In this document: positions 23,260-37,100 of the stretch, piece by piece
How the letters are laid out: every line of letters starts with the position of its first letter
Numbering within the stretch: position 1 is the first letter of the stretch
Assembly (NCBI GenBank): GCA_029959085.1
Contig: JARWIR010000011.1
Span: 11,843,840 to 11,907,839, forward strand
DNA length: 64,000 nt
Source: Nemophila menziesii
Taxonomy: Eukaryota; Streptophyta; Magnoliopsida; Boraginales; Hydrophyllaceae
Direction of reading: 5' to 3'
Program-made: the position numbers and the translations under genes
The notes under the pieces: model-generated
The model's input: the letters and a program-made list of their open reading frames with translations, nothing else
Database searches by the model: none
Told to the model about the DNA's origin: nothing

Positions 23260-24560
23260 CTAACACCAGGAGTGTGTATTATAAAAGTTTCATACTCTTT
23301 CTTTGGGATAATATCATACATAAATAAGATTAGTTGAAATGCACCATATCCAAAAGAAATGATTTACAAGAAAATCCATACTAGCACGACCAATAAGCCT
23401 ATGCCACAACCAATGATTATCTTTAAAACTCGATAACTATCTAACTTTGGCACATAAGATTTTTAATTTTACTATGTAAATACCTACTCTATTCACATTA
23501 AAAATAAACTCTTTTTTTAATTTTTTTAAAACATTATATATAGAGGGTTCTAATTTAACCTTATAACATTCATCACAAAATTGATTAAATTAAGAAGATA
23601 ATAAAAAATTCAATAAACAAAAGAACATTTTTTAAAATAATCCATACTACTAATGGTTCTTTTTTTAAAAACTTCTCCTCCCATGTTATTGGAGAAAGTT
23701 ACTTTTCCATTACGTCCTTTTCTTGTAATATTGTATAAGAATGATTAATTTCCCTTAATATGCCTAAATCATCCACTATCAAGTATCAATATTTTTTTAT
23801 TGATGCTATTCTTACCGTAAAAGACAATCGAATTAGATATTAGGTATTCAAGTTAGGTCTATGGGTATTAACGCTGCCCTTTCTCTTTAAAATTCTTTTG
23901 GCCTTTTACATATATAAATATGGGAACCATAGGTACAAGTATTTATATCAAATTTGGAAAAAGGAAAGCTAGAATAGGAAACTATATTTGATGCTCTCAC
24001 AAAAACGATTTTAGAGTAACGAATATTAACAAAGGGATCAAAACAAAAACTACCATTCTCTTGACGAGTAACTTGTCAAATTATATTTAACTTTGTGTAA
24101 AATTTAAAAACTTCATTCTAGATCTTTTAACTTTTCCAAAAGAAAGGAATTTTATTTGACAATGATGGAAGTATTATCCTCGAGTTCATTATTGTTTCCT
24201 AAAGAAGTTTCTAAAAAGTTTTCAAAAATTTGGTTTTGTTTGATTTAAGAGAGTTTTTTAAATAACGTAAAAAAAATCATAAGATATTTCAATACCATCA
24301 TCGGATTAATCTTGAGATAAACATAAGTTAGAGTTAGAGTTTACCTTATCTGCTTCTCCTTTTTCAGTATCCATAAAAGAAACATAGTTGGCTACATGAT
24401 CTTCATCATCACTTTGATTTGAGCAAGAATCAACACATGTTGCATTAATACCTTAATTGGCTTTTCTTTTAGAATTTTAGGGAAATTAGATTTGATATGA
24501 CCACTTTTATGATAATGATAACAAGTAGGCTCATTCTTCATATGACTCTTGTAAAGTTTT
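23260..24560 (-). mobile_element. Degenerate Ty1/copia remnant (gag, protease, pre-integrase)
   Basis: Read on the minus strand, three relics appear in the right order. A gag zinc-knuckle-like CYHYHKSGHIKSNFPK with a downstream acidic QSDDEDH lies at about 24,350-24,530. A protease-region YLDSGCSRHMTG equivalent (ILDSG*FRHIKGN) lies near 23,790. A GAG-pre-integrase WLWHRRLGHASM equivalent (NHWLWHRLIGRASM) lies near 23,420. Stops and indels are frequent. The style is SIRE-type, unlike the Tork-type element at 16,379-20,428, so this is a different and older family. Its gag end is shared with unit A (6,350-7,560). Confidence 0.65.
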
Positions 24561-25055
24561 CATGAGGCACCACAATCTTTATATCTTTTGTGTCTCATAA
24601 GCTCTATTTTATTTGATGTAATACCCACCAATACACACTTATGTCTTGTATAGAATACCTCTTGACATAATATAATACTTTCACCCAGAATAAAACAATA
24701 ACACACATATCCTTTTGTTTCTCTTTTTAGTAAAAGATTTTTTGGAATTATTACCAATAAACTTTTATTTATAACATTATATACCATTAAAATCATCATT
24801 TTATTAAAATATATTCAACACTTATTTTTTATTTAATAAATACATTATACCCATATCTTTAATTCTACTCTTTAATTTTTAAAACCATATATATATATTA
24901 AAATCTCTCTGTTATACTAAACTAGTTTTAGATATACAAGAAATATTCTCTCCATATTTTTTTTTTTTTAGTTTAGTTCTACTATTTCTCAACATCTTAT
25001 GAGTTTTCTCTTTTGATCTTGTTAAACAGGTAATGGATTTGGTAGGATTTATTGA

Positions 25056-27790
25056 GTTTTATTCTTTTCATATGTTTTTATATTTGTTTTCTTATCATAG
25101 AAATTATTAAAGTATATATTCCAATGGCATTTTTAATCAACTATTTTATGAAAAAATATTCATACAACCTAGTGCCCAAATTTCTTTTATAGGTCTGAAA
25201 TCTAAAATAAAATTTATATGGAATAAGCATAATACAAACTATATTGGCTTGAAACCTTGAACAAAATTTATATACCCAAATTATTGAAAAAATTATTTTA
25301 AGTTTTGAAGACAAGATTAAATATTAATGGGGCTTCGAACCTTGTTTTAAATTATCACCTCGAAATAAAAAAAAATCACGAAGGCTCAGAACCTTAACAT
25401 AAAAATATAGTTTTGAAGCAAGATTTGTTTGATGAGGAAAAACTCATATGGATTTCATGAATATTACAAGAAATTAAAAAAAGAAAGAATTATGTGTTCT
25501 TAAGAATTATGAATATCCAGACATGGGTTTTTTAATCTGTTAATTTCTTTTCCTTTATTATTATTTTCATAATCCAAACAACAATATTGCTTTATTTTTC
25601 ATTCTTTTAGTATATTTTATTTCTATTCTTTTTTCTAATTTTAATAATATAAATAAAAATAAATTTATAATTGTACAATCAAATAAAAATAATTATTTTC
25701 TTATTATATCTCAGAGTCATATGACTTGGGTAAAATTTAATCTTGATTTTGTTTAACATATTCATTAACTATGGCTGAGAGTGGATTTTTTATGTAAATG
25801 ATAAAATAAGTTATTTAAAATTAAGATTAAGCGAAAAGTAAGAATTTTAACTTTGTCGAGACAATTTGTGGCAAGCAAATAAGGGTCTAAACTTTTAGTT
25901 TTTGAACCAAGGGTGAACTTTAGGCAAACTGAATAGGTGTTCTTTGCACACAGGGATCATCTAGATTTTCGTATAAAAATACAACTAAGAGTTGAATCCT
26001 AAACCTCGTGGGTCTAATCAATAGGATGAGAATAGACTAGAGATATTGTATCCCTTAAAAAAAAGACGAGAAGGTTGCACCGATTGTGATATAAATAAGC
26101 TTAGATATGACATCAACCAATGACTGATTGATATTCAAAAGGTTGCACTAAATACTCTTAAAGTTCAAGTGAAGGAAGATGGAAACAACAATGAATCTAA
26201 GACCTTAGGAATTTTGTCAAATAAGATAGAAGTTCCATAGGATTCCGAGCAGAAAATCAATGCAACATGATAACATTTAATGACCATCCAATAAAGGTGA
26301 GTGAAGATGAGATTTAAGAGGTGAAAAGAATTGAAGTGTCAAACATGAGTACTTTTCTAAATACACCACATCTATTTCACATAAAATATCATTAGTGAAA
26401 TATATAAAAAAAATTCCAAATAATATGACAACATGTACTAGAAAATTTACCATCACTAATGAGAGAAGACAATTCATAGAGGTGTAATAATTGGGAAATT
26501 TGGGTATTCATTTATACTACATGGATTATTGAGCAAACATTTGAAATATTAAACTTGAGCGTATCAGATGTGTTAATTAGGTAAGGTAGGGTGAGTTCTT
26601 ATAGCCTACTTGCATATTTCATGTCCATTACTCCTTAACCACATCTTATATGATGTGTTTGAGTTAATCCTTATGATCCCGACCATGTGGTAGGTTACAT
26701 ATATAGAGATGTCTTAGGAGAGTTGGAATATAAAATATAACACACATATCGACGACCATAATATAACCTATTCTTCTTGACATTATTTCATATAAATTAT
26801 TTTGCATTATGAAACTAAAAATTTCTTAAGAATATATGATATCACTAGCATATATTTTTTAAATTTATATTGGTAGTGATTATGCTATGATCTTTAGTTG
26901 TTAGTATCGTTTTTTGATCTTCTACATTATGGTATATTATTTACTTATTGAAATATTTGTCCCATTTTGTAGTTACATAGTCGGGATGAATATGATTTAA
27001 CTTTTAGGCTATTAGATGATGTATCTACATTTATGGTTATATTTAGTATATCTGATACAATATTAAACATGACTTTTTGGTGAAATATTGAATGAAATCT
27101 GGGTGATTTTCCTGATTTATGTCTTTGTGATGGTATAGAGTCATTTAAGTATTTTGGGATATTAATGTGATTTGAGAACTGTAGATAAGAACAGAGTCGT
27201 GATTTGATATGGAATGACATAATACATGGATACAAGATCTTTGAGCACATAAAAAGAAACACACCCCAAGAAGCTCGGGTCAAAGATGGGATAGCTAAAG
27301 AAGCAATGATAAAATTTTAGGGCAATGTCTAGATTTAAATTTCAATTAAATAGAAGGGGAAAGATTATTTATATGAAAAAAATATTATGTTTTTTTATAT
27401 TATATAAAAGTATTATATATTAAAATTATAAGTTAGGAAATTTTAGAAAGTAATATTTCCTTTCCTTTGAAATGATCTTAATATTGTAAATTTAAAAACA
27501 AAAAAATTATAAGATTTCATGAAAAATGAAATTAATGAAATTATGTTTCTTTAATTTTTTTATATTAAAAAAATAATAATAACTTATAATCTCATCATCT
27601 TTTCCTTTTATTTAATAATAGATATTCAAATAATACATTAATGAAAAAGATAACTAAATTAATACCTTTGACCCAAAAAGAAAAAAAAGAAAAAAAAGCA
27701 ATACAATAAATATTTGTTGGGTTGTACGAATTATTAAAATATTCAAAATATTCAAATGCATTTGGTTGACCTACCCATCTAATTTAGATA
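25056..27790. other. AT-rich non-coding stretch
   Basis: I find no supported gene, RNA or repeat array. The longest open frame (112 codons on the minus strand, 26,945-27,283) shows no recognisable protein pattern and has a composition like that of the flanking non-coding DNA. Confidence 0.5.
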
Positions 27791-27819
27791 TAACTCTATG
27801 TCAATAGATCGCACATTTA

Positions 27820-28040
27820 ACCCTATAAATACACTCTTTCCACATGTTACCTCAATCGTCAAAATATTGACATTTATATGTTTGAAAACTAGTAGTCAAA
27901 ATAAGAATTAGGATATAGTCTTTCCTTTTCCAAATAATTACGACTTTTATTTTCTTTCAATTACTGTTTGAATTTCACAAAAGGTCTTAGTTTAGTGTGT
28001 TAGAATACCACCATGGTGATTTCTTCTCTTCATGTTGTGA
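27820..28040 (+). promoter_or_regulatory. Possible promoter with strong start context
   Basis: A TATA-like ctataaatac lies at about 27,822-27,832. About 180 bases downstream there is an ATG in a very good context (accaccATGG, start near 28,012). It opens a 10-codon frame that runs into a possible splice donor (tgtgag|gtaggc). No downstream exon can be recognised, so this may be chance. Confidence 0.2.
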
Positions 28041-29149
28041 GGTAGGCTTTGTCTCTACTTTATTTACTCATCCAGATACATATTTTCATTTAACAAATTC
28101 TATTATAAAATATAGTGTAAACTTGAGAGCTTTAGGATTTATTATAATTATTTATGTTGAAAGCTCATATTGTTTGAATTCATGGTTTTTAATGATTTTT
28201 TTTCAAAATTAGGTATTTTTGATCTTATGAATTAGGTAAAAAGTTAGGTCTTTGTTTAAATTGATTTCTTTAGGTTTGTTGAATTTCCACATATTAATTT
28301 TTGGAAACAAATCTATAAGATGCTGAATTTTGTGTCCCTTAATGTGGTGTTTTCAAGGCTTTGATTTGAAAAATTATGTTTTTTTGTAGGGACATATGAA
28401 ATTTTTTTAGGGTTTTAACTGATTGGCTTATATGTAAAGAGCACCCATCTATTTAAGGGAAAGTACAATATACCTTTTTTAGTTCCAAAGCTCGCAATTT
28501 AGACCTTCTTTTAATGATTATTTTCATTCTTACCCAAATGCTTGTTCGAAAAGTTAGATAGAATTTGTGAAATTATTATTTTTCCCTTATTTAAATTGTT
28601 AAATGATTTAGGATAAAATACCAAATTACCCGGTATGGTTTAAAAAAGTATAAATACCCCTTATGTTTCTTTAACTATGATAACTCACCACTATTTTTGA
28701 TAACTCTGTGCAACTCGGTGCAACCAATCATATAAGATTTAGTGTTATATTGAGTACAAGAGGTGAGATTCCATGAGTTAGGAGACCATAGGAGTTATTT
28801 GTCCCTTTTAATATTGTAGGAAGTTTTTTACTCTTTGATAAACCATAGAGGGTATTTGGTATATTACCTAATTATATATTTCTTTCTTTTTAAAAGTTCC
28901 CAAACAAATCCATGGTGTTCCTGTCATCGATTAGTATTTTTTGTTACTCATATAGATGTAATTTGAATTTTAGTTTAAATGATCACTATATTTTTGCAAA
29001 TATAATATCTTTTTATGAATTATTTTTACTATACATTAATGTACATATTTATTAATTTTAACACTGCTTTATATTTTTTCATTTTTGTATAGATAATCTA
29101 ATTAAGAGGTATGATGTTTAATGTTTACGACAGAAATATGATCGATGTT
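28041..29149. other. Non-coding stretch, nothing recognised
   Basis: AT-rich, with no gene-like frame, RNA or repeat that I can support. It adjoins the 3' end of the ARGONAUTE pseudogene on its right. Confidence 0.45.
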
Positions 29150-32144
29150 CTTAACATTTCAAATAAAATATCAACCATTTTCATCTTTTGTGGCTGTGTA
29201 CGAACTGCAGCTCGATAGCGAGATATGAGAGGCCACTCCAGTGAGCTCACAACCATGGAAACTGATGGAACATCACGGCTAGGAGAAACTTTTATAATGC
29301 TTGACAGTCAATAGTGAATTAATACCACCCATCTGCAAAGTACAACAATCTATCAATGTACACAACCATATAATACGTTAATAGAAAATGGAAAAAGTTA
29401 ACTCACATTTGCGTTTATCTTGAGTTGCAAATAGGTTAGGTATTGATCGTTGAACTTTTCTGTTACAATGCATTGTGTAGGAATCCCAAGCTCTAATAGC
29501 ATTTTCCGCTTCCATGGACCATAGATATCTAAATGCTTTCTCTTTGAAAGTATGCAGGGGATAAATTATTGTAGTTCTTTAAACTAGGGTTGTATAAGTT
29601 TCACAGCATGAACAGGAAGAGTAGTACACTATAAAAAAGGATCCAATACAATTACATAAAAATTAGATTAAGAATTATGATAAAGTATTAAAAGAGAACA
29701 CTTACAATTCCTTTCTTTTTTCCACAAGTGATAAGTTTACTAATCCGTCTATGCGTGTGAACTCTAAATGAAAAGTTGACTACTCCCCAAACATCAATAC
29801 TTGCCAGGTTTCTCTGCATATGTAAAGTCTTAATTTATGTTACAAATTACATATTGTGAAAGAAAGGAGAAGAGAAAAGAAAAGAAAAGAAAGGAAAATA
29901 AAAGAAAAGAAAAAGAGAAGAAATTTTCTACCTTATTGTTAAAGTTCATTCTTCCATTTTTCGACAAACTCTGTCCTCTCCATTGCCTGCTATAAGCTGG
30001 GTATATTGAAACTTGTTGTTAGTAAATAAATATATACAACAATTCTATATTTTCATAGAAGAAGAGCTTACTTTGGGTGCCGGAAGAACACGACCTTCTG
30101 CTGCAGTGAATTTTGAGCTGTTCGAGATTCCAGCAGACTTGGAAAGAAAATCATTGTTATAGTTGTTATTGTTCAACCCCTCAGTCAGTTTTGTTTGAAA
30201 CATCTACACAAGTGAAGCTCTCTGGATACTACTGGATAAATTCTTGGTATAGTGTTGGAGTGAAACCAGTGAACACAGCTACGAAGAAATTATTACTACT
30301 CGTTCCTATATTTTAAATATACCAGATTTAGCAACCTAGTTACAAAATTACGTCAATTGGAATATATACATGATGCTTTCCTTTGCCCACATCTATGCAT
30401 GGAAAATCGCCGGAAAATCGCAATGGTATCTTCATATACTGAACAAAGAAATCATATACTGAAATATTACTGGAAGAATATTCTCTCTTAAATGAGAACT
30501 TATATATATTAGACAACATTACAAGTTCAAAGTCTCGCCTTATAAAAATTATTCAAATTTTTCAATTTATAGGTATTGAGCATGTAAAAGTCATATATAA
30601 TGTATAAGATAACTCCTTAAAAAGAGCTTAAACTTTTAGAAGAATCGGTTGTCTAACATGGTATTAGAAAAAGATCACAGATTTGAAGCTTAACCTTTTA
30701 GAAGAATTGATTGTCTAACAATAGATAATAGTAATACATTTCCTCTATGCAAGCTCCCTGACTCAAACCAAGGTATTTTAAATTCCCTATTTGTAGGAGA
30801 TAGTCGTGATACATGGATTATTCAGCACTCCTTTGGCCTGTAAAAGGAGGATCATTAGTAATTAGTTCATAATTTAACATACAGTTAAGTATTTTTTACC
30901 TTTGTCCAATCAATTTGGTAAGGATCTAGAACCTTTTGATTTGTAATTATAAAATCAATAAATGGTCCTGGTTTTAAAATCATTGTTGTTGATACATCTG
31001 TATAAATTAAGGAAAATAGAACCATTAAGTCGTTAGAGCATTGAAAATTGGATAAATATATTGGAAATAGAATCTTACCAATATTTAGTGAACGGCCTCC
31101 TTGATATGCACGGACACTAGAATGAAATCCACGGCATCCAGTCACCACAGACCCTAAATGAGATTGGAGTAAGAGAAGACATCCCCTGTATAGAAAATAT
31201 GGACATAAATTCTACACACGATTTTAAAATCTAGAGCCGATTCTCTTATTGTTAATTTTTTGTGATAAATTAGCAGTTTTCATTGAAATTCATCTGTCTT
31301 AAAGAAAATATAAGACATGAAATTGCAGACAAGTACTCCTACTGTCTAAAACATCAAAATGCACCTGAATACAAGAAATTCTTACTGTTTGGCAGCATTT
31401 TGTCTAAGAATTATGTCCAAATCTCTCACGGGCTCGTAAAGACGATCAGAATCTTAGGCACAATGTGCATTTGTAATATCTTGCATGATATTTGAGCAGC
31501 ATAGCAAAATTCCACTCTATGTCTTTGACCTTGACGGTTGTCTACAACTTATCATATCACCATGTTGTGGGCTTCCACCATCCCACTTTCCATTTTACTG
31601 AAAATAATATGAACTTGTTAGAAATTCGAATAAAATATTTTCTTTGAAAGTTTAGAAACAGCAATGCCTGTTCGGAGCATGCTTTTTAATCATAACTATA
31701 AACTCAAGCTTGTTATTTGACAGAGGACTAAGAGAATAAGAGTTATTCTCACCATCATAAGCGATGAATTTCTCATTGATTTCATGCCCGTAAGTTTCTT
31801 TGAATTTGTCCATCACTTTCCTACAAACACCTTTTACCTCCACCTGATGTCCATCTTCATAACACGTGAAAATATGAACAATAGATTTTAAAGGTGAATT
31901 AGTTTCTCAAACGGCCAAATTTAAATGTACTTACATTGGACTTGAAAAAGCTTCAATCAATTCTTGCTTCCGAGACATTGAAATTATTAGTAAGCAGCTG
32001 AATCTTATATCCCTTTTTGCCAAGATTGCGCCTTTCCATTTGTAGGGGCTTATTAATATCAATTTTCTTTGGACCAAGATCAGATAAAACAATTGTTGGA
32101 GGCTTTGCTAGTGTCTTTGATTCCTTTTCTCCTTTAAATCCCAT
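29150..32144 (-). pseudogene. AGO4-clade ARGONAUTE pseudogene, copy I (N-terminal to start of PIWI)
   Basis: Intron-bearing minus-strand pseudogene. Exon relics in order: 32,144-31,935 (KGYKIQLLTNNFNVSEARID, then stop); 31,870-31,655 (GVCRKVMDKFKETYG, FIAYDGENNSYSLS, NNKLEF; N domain); 31,530-31,390 (YAAQIS..., then DLDIILRQNAAKQ); 31,148-31,077 (GCRGFHSSVRAYQGGRSLNI); 31,002-30,903 (VSTTMILKPGPFIDF, DPYQIDWTKV; before PAZ); 30,135-30,070 (AGISNSSKFTAAEGRVLPAP); 29,998-29,934; 29,825-29,706 (IDVWGVVNFSFRVHTH; MID); 29,640-29,405 (DIYGPWKRKMLLELGIPTQC, KFNDQYLTYL); 29,311-29,160 (MGGINSLL, EWPLISRYRAA; PIWI). These match AGO4/6/9-type proteins, which load 24-nt siRNAs for RNA-directed DNA methylation. 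Stops, frameshifts, no recognisable PAZ exon, loss of the catalytic GMDVSHG segment and no end of PIWI make it dead. Retained introns exclude retrotransposed origin. Confidence 0.85.
29858..29925 (+). repeat. AAAAG-type microsatellite in an ARGONAUTE intron
   Basis: An imperfect (AAAAG)n purine tract lies between two exon relics of ARGONAUTE copy I. A shorter related tract (gaagagaaaagaaaagaaa) sits at the same intron position in the copy at 56,530-56,560. Confidence 0.8.
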
Positions 32145-32219
32145 TATTTATCAACCTGATGAGAACCCTAGAATTTACAACTATAAAAGAAAATTTGATA
32201 TAAGAACATTATCATAGAG

Positions 32220-33415
32220 TTTCTTATTCAAGTATTCATATGTTAAAAACTATTGAATTCCTAAGTGGATGTTGAAATTATTTTTTATTAATGGTCTAAA
32301 ACTGTATATGTTATTGTTTCGGATATGTAAGAAATAAGGGTTGTTAACCCATTGTTTTAATTTTTTAAATGTATTGTTATTCCTATTATTTTGTATTGTC
32401 ACATTAAATAATAAGCTGGATTATGTGGGATTCAAGTAGGTTCCTAAAAGCTCTACAAAAATATGATACAAAGGAAAAGAATAATAGGCATGTGCAATAA
32501 TAATACCACATATAAAGCATGACCTAGGAGCTAAATTATCTACCATATAGGCTATTATTTCTGTGATTTCATTAGTCCATATACGGTCTTTGTTAAATCA
32601 TCAAACTGTAAGGTTATCCGTACATCATCGGAATCCTAGTACAAACATTTTTTGTTAGAGAGAGAAGGAACGAAAGAGGAAGTATGTAGCAAGGAAATGT
32701 AGGCAAGTTGTCAAACCAACCACCAAGCCTCATTTTCATCCCTCCATTTTAGTTTATTTTAACACATAGTGTAAATTTAATATCTTAAAATATAATTTAC
32801 TACCTGATAAAAAATGAAAATATAATTGGATAAGTATATATATGTAAGTTTACTTTGTAAGGCTGGCTGCCTATTCAAGAAACCAAAGATATACATTCTA
32901 GATTTGTTTAACTAAGCTTGGTCAATGAAAACTACACATATTGACACTCCTATAGAAATCAATATGGAAAAAACTACATGACGAAGGAAAATTTTTATAT
33001 GATTCTACCTTATATTAGATTTTGGTTGGTAACTTGATCTTTCTAACCATCACTTTTATTTTGCTAACACAAAAACATATACAAATTTCAACTAATTTTT
33101 ACCTATATGGGGTTCGATTATTCATTGTATTACTAGTGCACATATATATGTGGGATATTCTACACTTCTAATAATTTCTTGTATATATCATATGATTATA
33201 CGAATTGTAGATGTCTTAAAAACAGTATATATTTAGGAACAAGATGGAGTGTATTTTTTGGAGTTGAATTATATCTCATAAAGGAAAGAAATAATATTAT
33301 ATCTTCAAGTCATCTAAAAAATTAGGAATCTGTGCGGTATCTATGACATGCTCTAATATTATTTGGTTATGTAGATTTCTTATAAAATTTGGTATTCCAC
33401 AAGTTACCCAAAATC
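32220..33415. other. Non-coding stretch upstream of ARGONAUTE copy I
   Basis: AT-rich. I see no gene or repeat. It may include the former promoter of the pseudogene, but no convincing TATA element stands out. Confidence 0.4.
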
Positions 33416-33419
33416 AATT

Positions 33420-33690
33420 ACATATTGAGAGTACTCGCATAATCCAGAATATATATAAATTGCTTCTCACTTGAAAGACCTTTGATTACCAACTCATCAC
33501 ACTCCCACATATATATACACGTTGGGGAATCACAATTATGGTAACCAAGTAAATAATATATAGATTGTTTTTTTGTTACTTGGAAGAGCCATTTTTTGGA
33601 CTCGGTGTCATTGACACGGTTCGAACCTATACCATCTAGATGAATGAACAAGGGCGCTAGCCAGTTAAACTAACCCCAACTAGTTATACA
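33420..33690 (-). mobile_element. tRNA-derived SINE-like element
   Basis: On the minus strand an A-box-like TAGTTTAACTGG (33,672-33,661) is followed by a perfect B-box GGTTCGAACC (33,627-33,618), at tRNA-like spacing. The head begins ggggttagtttaactgg, as tRNA-derived heads often do, but there is no proper anticodon stem. About 200 bases follow as a possible body. The end of the body was not defined, so the left boundary is approximate. Confidence 0.45.
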
Positions 33691-33889
33691 TATTGTTTCT
33701 ATTCCATACCAATAATACATGAAACATACAATTATATTATTATAATATTTTCTTTCCTAACAATTGCATTAAATGAGAATTAAAAAATATATAAGATTAT
33801 ATATTGAATGAAAATAATCCCATAAGTCTTGGACATTAATATCTTGTCTTGAATAGATTGTGGTTGATTTCATTTTTTTATTTCCTAAT

Positions 33890-34100
33890 CATTCACCCTC
33901 CAGATAGTCGTTCCTTCAAATATGACTTGATTTTTACATAGTGATATCGATGAATTTCATGTGATAGTTATTTGGTGAAAGAACTCGCAAGTTGATCATC
34001 TGAATGTAAATAAGATACTCCAAGTTCATTTCTTTCTACTTGATCCCGTATAAATTAGAAGGCGATGACTACTTGTTTCATATATACTAGACTAAAGTAA
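33890..34100 (-). pseudogene. Ty1/copia RNase H terminal relic
   Basis: The minus strand at about 34,070-33,930 reads FIRDQVERNELGVSYLHSDD followed by QLASSFTK. It matches the end of copia polyproteins (F.R..V.....L...V.T.DQ.ADIFTK..). One internal stop precedes FIRD. No LTR or other domain was recognised nearby. Confidence 0.5.
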
Positions 34101-37100
34101 AAAAATCAAGAATATAAAATTTTGGTTGAATAATATTACATAAAATGGTAGGTGGATTAAAAATAGGGACTTCTAGCTGTTGAAGTATCTGTTGAATTCA
34201 ATAGTTGTCGAAGCAAAAAATGATATTTTTCTTTGTTTGACGAGCGTTCGATTATTCGTTGACTTTTTGCAGATCAACTTATCAAGGAAGATCTGAACTT
34301 TAAGAGATCAGTGTTGCATGTCAGTTATCTAAGTGAAAGTTCTAATCAACATAAAAGTAGAAACCAAGAGTGGCACCAGTTTGTTGGTTAAGCAAGATTC
34401 CATGTGATAATGTTAGATAAGGTACACAAGAACGCGTTATATAGCGTTACAATGAGTATCATATGGAACATGCATAAACTAGTGTGTATGTTATTGATAA
34501 AAAGACATCTGGTTGGGTAAGAACGAGAGACTGAAGAGCGCCTACAACCTGGTTATATTATGTATTATCAATCGAAGGACTTCCATCTTCAAGATTAAAA
34601 AGCATGGATCAAATATTAGACATATAACTACTTTAGCTATAGAAATTTAGAATTTGACAGAAGCTCCATAATATATGTTTTGAGATTATAGGATTTTAGT
34701 TGACACCAACAAAATTATCAAAAGTACGTAGATCCATTAAAAATAACTTTCATGAAGGCCAGAGTATTGCTACATGTAAAAATAATATCATTGAAATTGA
34801 CATTTTACAAGATGGAAGTGATGCATTATTGTGGGAGATGACGAATCCCAATAAGATGGATAATGTAAGAGGTATACTATACGCTCGATGTACTTTAGAT
34901 TGTAGATGTTTATATTTAATTTACATATATGATTATGAAACTGTTTGTCAATAAAGCGAGAAGGTTATAATGTATAAACATCTTCAAATAGAGCACAATA
35001 TATCATAGTACATGAAGAGACGGGTAAAGACTTTTCTAAGTTAAAAATTAGAGCATAGTACATGAGAAATGGTAGTAAATTAATTGAACGGACTGAACGT
35101 GGCTTGTAATCGATTGCGGGGAGATTATGTAACCCTTAGTGACAAGTCGTGCTTTATACCTTTGAATACTGCCAGTTCAACTATATTCTAAGATTCAATT
35201 ACAACCAATTATATTTATAACATATTTCGGTGAAACAATGTTTTTTTGTTTGAATACGGACTAGATTAGAGAATTTCCCAGTGATAATTTAACGCCATTC
35301 TTACAACATTAAAGATTTTGATTCACATATTAGTTCAAATGTGTTGTTTTAGGATAGTTGAGTGTTAAGAGAAATTTAACGCAGAGTTGTAGTAATCTAA
35401 TTTTTAGCTTGTTCTTGCATTCTGTGTATAGAAATGGGATTAGTTAAGGGAGACACGGAATAATTTTTATTTAATGTATTATGTATGGAATAGAGGGAGA
35501 ATTGCTAGTTAAGACTCTGGATGCATGATAATGCATTGTAATATGTGTGTAATTGGTACGTAACTGAAGTTGTGGGGTAACCAATACAGAGTCTTATGAT
35601 AGCTGTTTTTTTCTCGGAGTGTGGTAATAATTAGTACTGGATGTGGTTTAATTTATGGTATTATAAGTCCATGGGTCCTAGCTCCTTGGTGAAGTGTGGG
35701 TTGTGAATGTGTAGCTAATATGTGGAGTTATGGGAGGGTTGTGGCGTAATTGAGAAATTTAAATTTTTGTGATATGGACTTTTTCTGATTAACAAAAAGT
35801 AAATATATTTTCAACCAAAATTTCATGTCTTGAGATATTAATTTTGTTACATGGAGGGTTAAAAAATTTATGTGTGTTGTGTTGTATCAAGTATCCAATA
35901 AATACACAAGGTTTTGACTTAGGTTAAAGGTTATTTGGCGAGTAAGGCTTAAGAACGAAAAACAAGGGCATCAAAAAAAAGTAATTTTATATAAGGAGTT
36001 TGATCCAAAAGGTCTTAAAAAATATAGATATTGTTACGAGAATGTGAAGTCGTGCGATTAATAAAGTATACAACAATTTGACAAATTAGTGACCAAAATA
36101 AAGTAGACATTGATGATCATACTAGTAATGTGAGTATCTTTTCAATTATATGACAAAAAATTCCAATATGAAATATTCATTAGTTGAGACGTGGAAGACT
36201 ACATGACCCTTTGCTGAATACCATTAGTTCTAGGGAAATGTATTCACATGCCGCATTATTGTATAACGTGCATATAGTAGTCTGAAGAGAGTTTTGAACC
36301 ATGTTTTTATTGGTGAGGAAGATATGGGAAACATAACATTTAAGCTTTAACGAAAAAGTTCAACCTGGGAAGCTTAGGGATTTAAAGTTTAACGGAAAAA
36401 TTATTGAAAGAGTGAGAACAAGAGGGGAAACCATTTTTGACGAGGCAAAAAAAATTCACTTCACTGCCACTGAATGTTTGTCTTATTTGTAGTGTGCTAG
36501 TCAGCTTTAGAATTATGATTCTCATATGATGGAGTCAAAGTTGTGCCTTGAGAATGCAATATATGCCCCTGGATTGAGTGGACAAGCTGAAGAATGACAT
36601 GACCACGACTATATTTAGATAATTGAGCTGTAAGAATGTTAAGAGATAGTTGATCCTGCTAATGGTGATAAATTTCATGTTCCAAAAGAATTTTTTATAT
36701 GATTCAGGAAAGGTGATAGTATTGTCGCGGGCGCATATGTCTGCACTGATTTCATTGTCTGCACTGATTTCATTGTAGTTGTAGGTCATCCTAGTGAGAT
36801 TTGGTTATAGAGAGACTTACAAGTCAAATTCATCAGTCATGCTTATTTTTTCGTGTTTATCTTCGTAAATTGAAAGATTGGACATAGTCGTACAAGTCGG
36901 TTAAGTAGACAACCAACTGTGGTTGTGGATGTATTGTCATAGGTTGTGAAAACCTTAATTCGGGTATCGACATTGGTGAGAGTTGATGTTACCATGTATT
37001 GGATGGTGTGATCAACAGAAACGAAAATATCATGACTAGATAAACTGTATTGTCTCTCAAAGGGATATATTAGTGATATGTAATGAGAGTGGCACGTATT

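Noticed and set aside
33600..33690. Possible functional tRNA gene on the minus strand (perfect GGTTCGAACC B box)
   Set aside because: The anticodon and acceptor stems do not form and no anticodon loop is credible; a tRNA-derived SINE head fits better.
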